Shown: piece after piece, positions 58,159-64,000 of the stretch | Layout: each line of letters starts with the position of its first letter | Position numbering within the stretch: the first letter of the stretch is position 1 | From: Pseudopyrenochaeta lycopersici | Taxonomy: Eukaryota > Ascomycota > Dothideomycetes > Pleosporales > Pseudopyrenochaetaceae | Reading direction: 5' to 3' | Assembly: GCA_003313425.1 (NCBI GenBank) | Contig: NHZP01000002.1 | Coordinates: forward strand, 682,001 to 746,000 | Length of the DNA stretch: 64,000 bases | Translations under genes and position numbers: made by a program | Notes under the pieces: generated by a model | What the model was told of the DNA's origin: nothing | Databases searched by the model: none | The model's input: only the letters and a program-made list of their open reading frames with translations

Positions 58159-60385
58159 CCTCGATACTTAATGTCCCTTGCGCCGGTATATGTTCTATTA
58201 CGATACCACTTAGGCTTGGTGACCACACTGTAACATGCTTTGACTCGCACGGCCTCCGCAAGGCAAATGAATGCATCGCCAATGTTGCACAGCAGATCAT
58301 CAAATACCGCATTGAGAATATTCATAACTGTAGTCTCCAGATATTTTAACACAACTGTGGGAACACGAATTTCCGGTGTCCAGGTGCTTTAACACTGTGG
58401 CGCAGCCATTCTTACGGCAGCTTCTTTCGCGTGCGCCAACCGGCACAATGATCAAAGAGGGCAAACCTCTATAGAAACATTTACGCCATTGAGGGATATT
58501 AAATGCCACCAAGTTACCCTTTGCAGTAACTAATCACTTCCTCTTTAGAAGTCAAGGGATCTCTCAATTGCTCATTGTGGAGATGCATTACCTACGCATC
58601 AGCAATACATCAAATTTTGTCGGACGCTTAATCAACTTTTGTGAATCTGTGGGCATCACCCGAACTCATTTATTCACTGAATCCTTTGGTTCATGATGTG
58701 TCCGGTAGGAGCGTTTTATATCACTATAACGAGATCGACCTAGCTAGCGTAGATGCTCCATGCCATATTTGTGGATAGATGCCAACAGAATACATATCAC
58801 CTGCACGAGTCATCTTACCAAAGCCTTTTTGGAAATCAAAAGAGGAGAATAGAGCAATGCTTTGACATTTCAAGAGTATAAGAACAAATTTCGTAAAATG
58901 TCTGGCTGTCAACTCCGCCATGATCATACTACGAAGGAGGTCGTATTTCCTGGGTGGTAGGGCTACATCTAATTTGGACTGAGGCATAGTGTTCCAACCC
59001 CCCCCCCCCCCCAGCTCCTTCGTAGACAGAATCTGCTCGTTGCATGGCGCATGAACCCAGAGATCTAGACTAAATAAGACTCAAATCATTGCCTCAATAA
59101 ATTCATCACTTTGTATGGAACTCCAGTACAACACTGTTATCTCTACGCAAACTCACAATCCCTATCATGATGTGACAGTATTTCTGGCTCCTACTTGCTG
59201 CGTACTTGGCACATTGATTTAACAAAGCACGGCACATCGGTGGACAAGACTGAACGATAACGTTGAGCGTCTGTCCATCACGATGATCAAAGCCCGCAGG
59301 TATGGCGGTACGGGGAGAATTACGTCTATGGCTCAGCACTGAACCACGCAAATTTATATATAATGTGCGCAGGAGACCTCTCTTCCAAAATCGAGCAAAC
59401 TATTTAGGTCTTTCTAGTGCCTGACGCTCAAGTGAGCCGTGATGTCCGAGAGCCATGCTGTTCGAGTTGAAAGAAAAGGGATAATCGATTTTCCACTGGT
59501 AATGATATTTTCTTTATCAGGATGTGAAGGTTAGTTATGATCACATACGTATAGTATAATCTGTAAGGCAAAGCTGATTAGAGGTGGAGAAAGCCTGTTG
59601 TTTAGTTTTAGAACTAGCTTTTAAACAGCCATAGTGCAATAAGGTGCTTGCATTCATGCAAAACGTGTCTTGTATCTGGTCAACTGAGCGAGTGATGATG
59701 CCCTGGCTGTCTTGGCTGTGGACCAAAATGGCGATCGCAGGCGTTCAGTTTAGCCCCCTCGAAGATCAGCAAGGGGTGAAGCGCACGTTGAGCTATAGTC
59801 TTGGTTTTCTGAAGACCGTGGATGACTCAGTGACGCTCTGCGTGGCCTACGAAAGAGAACCGTCTCACCCTTCCGACTATAGATCGCAAAAATCTACAAT
59901 ACTGAGAAGCTTTCAAAGATGAGAAATACAGACGAAAACCCCTACAGATCATGGAAAGGAGGCGAGCGTCGAAAAACATTGATAGCAAAGTAAAGACCAA
60001 ACGTACACTAGTGATTACAGGACATATAAGTAACGTGATAGGGGTTATTACCATGCTTTCAGCTCTCCTGAGTCGGCAACTAGGTGCATGGTGATCGTTT
60101 GTACGAGATTGGAGGACGCCGAGAGAATAGCTGCATTACATCTACAAGCACGGCCGACGCCACTTCAAAGGACGCTCAGCTCTGACTTATAACTTGTAAG
60201 TAACACAAGCCTTGCAAGCCCGTCCCAAGTGCACTTTACACACGTTGGTAAGATGGTGGAATTATTTTGTAACTTGTTCACGCAATACTCTCATGAGACC
60301 ACCATCGAGCGAAATTGTGCTTTGAGTGACCCAGCCACTACTTCCCCTTCATATATCATTGTTCAACGCGATAATCTTGCTTCAT
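58159..60385. other. Gene-poor region with repeat relics
   Basis: About 2.2 kb, AT-rich, with a short C tract (58998-59012) and the segment 58930-58979 that resembles 51762-51811. Short frames only; none has a signal peptide or family match. Confidence 0.45.
58998..59012. repeat. Poly-C tract, 15 nt
   Basis: Fifteen C residues, flanked by an inverted 12-nt pair with one mismatch: TACGAAGGAGGT at 58930-58941 and AGCTCCTTCGTA just after the tract at about 59013-59024. Confidence 0.85.
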
Positions 60386-61395
60386 CTACTGTGGGAACAT
60401 GCCCCCATCAACTGCAATGATTTTGTTCGTCACGTAGCCCGTCCTGATCATCCAGAGCACGGTCTCTGCAATCTCTTCCGGCGTCCCAAGTCTGCCAATG
60501 GGTATCTCTGTTGCACGTCAGTGTTTAGCGAACAAGTGGGAAGAAGTTCAGAACGATGAGTAAGTGTCAAGCGTAGAGTACACCAAATCTAGGTCGAGGC
60601 CAAGCTCATCGATATGAAAGGATCCAGCACATACTATTTGCAAGTTCTTCACTACTCCCCGGCAGCATTTTGGTCTGCTCGATCAGCGCGGGCGCAATAC
60701 CGTTCACCGTAACGCCCTTCTTCGCGTACGCGTTCGCAAGCCAGTGTATCATGCCGTGGAGTGCAGATTTGGAGGACCTATGTCCATCAATACACATTCC
60801 TTCGCTTTCAGCACAGCAATGGCTTACGCGTAGTGCGGCCCAATGATCCCGCCTGTGATTCCCGCCACGCTGCTCACAAACACCACACGGCCCCAGCCAG
60901 CCTTTTCCATCGCCGGCAAGCAAAGCTGTGTGAGCAAATAAGCTGACCCGCAATTAATACGCCATGTCCGCTCAAAGTCGTCGACAGACACCTGTTCAAT
61001 GGCCTGCACGCCGACATGCCCACCAGTGGAGCCCGCGTTGTTCACTAAGATGGTGGGTTCACCGATGAGACTCACGACACGCCGATACAATTCGCGAACC
61101 TGTCATACATGCTCAGCAATCGGCAGAGCAATCAAACCACAGGGACACATACGTCATCATAGTTTTCCATGTCTGCACCCACCTCCACGAACTTGCTTCC
61201 GTGTTGTTGTGAGTGCTGCTCGGTTAATTCAGCCATAAGTGCGGACGCGGCATCTTGATCAGTATTGAAATGCAAAGCGACTGAACATCCCAGACTGGCT
61301 AGAAGACGAGCCGTCGCACTCCCAATACCGCCTGTTGCCCCCGTTATAATAGCTAGTTGACCTTTAAGAAGAGGCTGTGGATTTGGGTTGGCCAT
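60386..61395 (-). CDS. Short-chain dehydrogenase/reductase, FabG-like
   Basis: Four exons, 61395-61153, 61099-60828, 60777-60635, 60507-60386, give 259 residues, the usual length of a classical SDR. NAD(P) binding: TGATGGIG at residues 18-25 and NNAG at 101-104. Catalytic set: Ser near 157, Tyr171 and Lys175 in YASSK, which is split by intron 2. The C-terminus reads GRLGTPEEIAETVLW and IIAVDGGMFPQ, the tail typical of 3-oxoacyl-ACP reductase-like enzymes. It likely reduces a keto group with NADPH; candidates are mitochondrial fatty-acid synthesis or general carbonyl reduction. ATG 61395-61393 is preceded by another possible start in frame slightly upstream. It lies 471 bp downstream of the cytochrome b5 reductase gene, on the same strand. 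Confidence 0.9.
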
Positions 61396-61866
61396 TGCAA
61401 AAATGATCAAAGTGCATCACCAAGTTGGGATGATAGAAAGAGGTAGTGACGAAGCGCTAGGTAGGTCTTGGCTGTGGTGGGGACGGGGTCTTTATGCAGA
61501 AGTAAAGGTTTATGGTTCAAAAGGTGCAAATGGTTGACAGGAGGGAATATTTAGCCGAGTCTAACATTGCCACTGTTTTTTTTTTGATGCGGTACATGAA
61601 CGGGGGACAGCAAGAACCTTTTGAACCATTATCATAGTAGTAGTTGTTACTCTATCGAGATTATGTACGACATTTCTGACGCTATTTGGGGTCAACAGTT
61701 CCAGACTCCAGGCTCCGTCAAGTATGCCGTGGTATTAGCGACAAAATGACGCTACAGAAAGCGGGACCTCCGTCTCCATTTTATTGCGCAGCGATTTCCT
61801 GTTTTCAAACTTCGAAGCTTTACTCTGCGCCTTCAATCAGGCTCTTGGTCATGTTCGCGACAGTTC
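61396..61866. other. Spacer between two tandem minus-strand genes
   Basis: The 471 bp holds the terminator of the cytochrome b5 reductase gene and the promoter of the dehydrogenase gene. A run of ten T stands near 61576; no clear TATA box. Confidence 0.5.
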
Positions 61867-62883
61867 TTAGAAGCAGAAGACCTGGTCCTCCAGCTTGCTA
61901 ACCGGCTTCGCCTTCGCATAACCCAAGCTCTCAGTGGCCTTCTTCATGGCGGCAACCATGGGCGGTGGCCCACACACCAGAATCTTGACGTCGCTCGCCG
62001 GCGCCGGCAGCTTCGCCTTGATCATATCTGCGGTTACGAAGCCGGTCCCACCCGTCCACTTCTCCGGCGGGTTGTTAAGCACGTAATGCACCCTGAACTT
62101 GGGATCCTTGGCCGCCAGCGCATCGAGGTCGTCCTTGAGCAAGATGTCTTCGGGGTTGACGTTGGCGAAAATGAGGTCGACTTCGGTCCGATCGCCGGCT
62201 GCCCTGCCGCGGATGATAGCCTTGACGACCTGCAGCATGGGCGTAATGCCGGTGCCACCCGCGATCATGCCAAAATGCCTGACCATGTTTGAGGTGTATA
62301 CCATAGCGCCCTTGGGGCCCTTGACCTTCATTGTCTGGCCAACCTGTAGGCCGGCGACATGCTTGGAGATGTTGCCAGTGGGGTAAGATTTGATCAGCAG
62401 GTCAAAGTGGCCTTTGTCTTCGTCCGAGGAGATGGGCGTATACGAGCGGACGACCTCTTTGGGCTGGCCGGCGATGGTGGCAGCGAGCGAGATGTGCTGG
62501 CCGATGGGGAGGCCGAGGATATCGTTGGAGCGGGGGAGCTTAAAGCGGTAGCTGCCTTGATTAGCTCGAGCAGCCCTCGACACTGCAGGAGAACGTACAT
62601 GGCGGTGTTGTGCGAGAGAACCGTCTTCTCCTCGAGCTCAAACTCTTGGAATTCAGTCGGCTTCAGCACCTTGCGGGACCCTGCCAATGTGAGCTCAGGA
62701 ATGGGCACTGGTTGGGTGGTGGACTATCGTACCGCTGCTGTATATCTTCCACCCGCCGACAATCACTGCAAATGCTATGGCATACGGTAGCCAGTCCCTT
62801 TTAACAATCGTAGTCCCGATCAGTAACAGCGCGGAGGGAATGTAGACGCCGTGAACGTACAGCGGCGAAAATGCGGATCCCAT
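61867..62883 (-). CDS. cbr1: NADH-cytochrome b5 reductase
   Basis: Three exons, 62883-62733, 62680-62599, 62551-61867, give 305 residues. An N-terminal hydrophobic anchor (about residues 10-47) is followed by the conserved [19 protein letters not shown], the FAD motif RSYTPIS near 109, GPKGAMVY, the NADH motif [10 protein letters not shown] near 176 and CGPPPMV near 270; the end, [10 protein letters not shown], is the family's C-terminus. The enzyme passes electrons from NADH to cytochrome b5, for sterol and fatty-acid desaturation and related reactions, at the outer mitochondrial or ER membrane. The join at exon 2-3 restores N-T-A-I-Y-R-F, as in other fungi; both introns (52 and 47 nt) begin GTACG. 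The frame alone would put a stop after exon 1, so splicing is required. Confidence 0.95.
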
Positions 62884-63575
62884 GGTGGGCAGGCAGGCTC
62901 TGGTTGACAATGGATATGCGTCAAGCTCCGAGAATAAATAGACACGGTTCAATTGAGTCCTCACACGGAACGCAGCGGCGGGAGTGCAGAGTGTGGGGTA
63001 GTCGTCCGTCTGTTGAACACAATCTCGCAGGAAATTCGGCGCTCAAAAGTTCGAGCGGCCAAACCAGGTGTGCACTAGGATGTGATTGGTGTATGCGCGA
63101 TGCTTGGCAGGGTCTGGTCGGATGATGCGACTGACGCCCGAGGATGGTCGGGAATCCCGCAATGAAATTGGTCAGGTGATCTGAAGTGAAGAAGGAAAAA
63201 CAGACAAGGTCTAGGCACAGTGAGTTCATAAGCTGCGGCGTTGGCACGTAGGCAGGCAATTATATTCAACCAACCCTATGACCAAGGACGGACCTGGTGA
63301 GCACTTTCGGAAAACAAATCCTCGACGACGTGTGGCGGGGCATTTCCGCACTTTCAATCCGCAGTAATTTTCAACTCCAGACTCCTTGACTCCGCACCAC
63401 CCGACTTGTGCCTCGATTGGACGCTGCATTGCGCAACGAGGCCCTGCAAGCTGAACCATCGAAGACGATATCAAACTACTCGATACCCAGAACAGCTCCT
63501 ACATAGTCGCTCATTCAGAGAGGAACCGTCAGGACAAACATCTGCCAACATGCGCACCCCTTCCTGCTGCCACGA
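62884..63575. other. Spacer between tandem minus-strand genes
   Basis: The 692 bp contains the promoter of the cytochrome b5 reductase gene and the 3' flank of the glyoxalase-fold gene. Frames present on both strands are short and overlapping. Nothing else recognised. Confidence 0.5.
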
Positions 63576-64000
63576 CTATTTCTTGACCCAATTCGCCTCA
63601 TACGTACCAAAGCGGTTGCCCTCTGGGTCCTTGAAGTTTGCGTACCACCCATGTTCGCTCTCCGCCGTCTTCTTCAAGACCTTGACACCCCCTAGCTTCC
63701 CAATATTCTTCTCAATCTACAACATCATTGTCAGCCTAGCACAAACATCAAACGCGTCTCTTTGTGAAGGGCACATGACCCGCAACTAAATATTGTCAAG
63801 ACTCGCGTCCCCATGTCTCGGCAACATTGTACTTGCGGTAGATAAACTGCCACCTTCTACACTTGTATGCCTAGGCTTCTTCGCGTGCCGAAACGCTGTG
63901 TAGAGTGTAGCACATGCCCAACCCCCTTTGCAACATTATGGAGGCACATACCTCATCAATGGAGTCAACGTAGTAGTACACCGTCGACCCGATACCCATA
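63576..64000 (-). CDS. Glyoxalase/VOC-fold protein, partial (5' end off window)
   Basis: The 3' part of a gene that continues beyond the right edge. Two exons are visible: one ending at 63952 (reading GIGSTVYYYVDSIDE up to a GTATGT donor) and the last one, 63716-63576, with a 235-nt intron between. The last exon holds EHGWYANFKDPEGNRFGTYE, the end of a vicinal-oxygen-chelate domain with the Glu that acts as a metal ligand in family members, and stops at 63578-63576. Typical members are glyoxalase I, dioxygenases and bleomycin-type resistance proteins; small two-domain-half proteins of fungi are mostly uncharacterised. The longer-than-usual intron could hide a small exon, though the join shown is in frame. 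Confidence 0.75.

Overview
The window is nuclear DNA of a filamentous ascomycete. Genes carry short introns (about 45-65 nt) with GTRNGY donors, and the proteins match Pezizomycotina families: Rom2-type RhoGEF, fungal cytochrome b5 reductase, Dal5-like and FucP-like MFS carriers, a fungal amino-acid permease. Small secreted cysteine-rich proteins, a foldback transposon and gene-poor tracts with decayed coding sequence suggest a plant-associated Dothideomycete (perhaps Pleosporales); that placement is inference.

Layout. 2.4-7.5 kb: a membrane-anchored spermidine-synthase-fold protein (-), a CCDC97-like splicing-associated protein (+) and a Dal5-type MFS carrier in 8 exons (-). 10.4-12.2 kb: FucP-type sugar carrier (-). 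14.9-20.0 kb: Rho1 exchange factor of 1684 residues (DEP, DH, PH, CNH) (-). 21.2-23.1 kb: Baeyer-Villiger-type flavin monooxygenase (+). 25.3-27.1 kb: amino-acid permease (+). 27.4-28.0 kb: a foldback element with two perfect 241-nt arms. 30.0-30.5 kb: a small protein with three zinc fingers (+). 30.5-39.6 kb: gene desert holding a decayed rhodopsin-domain gene. 39.7-42.0 kb: disordered 793-residue protein (+). 43.9-58.1 kb: gene-sparse stretch with four predicted small secreted cysteine-containing proteins, interrupted by an SLC1-type dicarboxylate/amino-acid symporter (48.8-50.3 kb) and an F-box protein (50.7-51.5 kb). 60.4-62.9 kb: a short-chain dehydrogenase and NADH-cytochrome b5 reductase in tandem (-). 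63.6 kb to the right edge: the 3' part of a glyoxalase-fold gene (-).

Functionally, conserved housekeeping genes (RhoGEF, CCDC97-like, cytochrome b5 reductase, SDR) alternate with uptake systems (four permeases for anions/vitamins, sugars, amino acids and dicarboxylates) and with an accessory compartment of effector-like secreted proteins, each with a TATA box close upstream. Spliced gene models were built by hand from reading frame, splice consensus and family conservation; no alignment or expression data were available. No tRNA, rRNA or CRISPR array was recognised.
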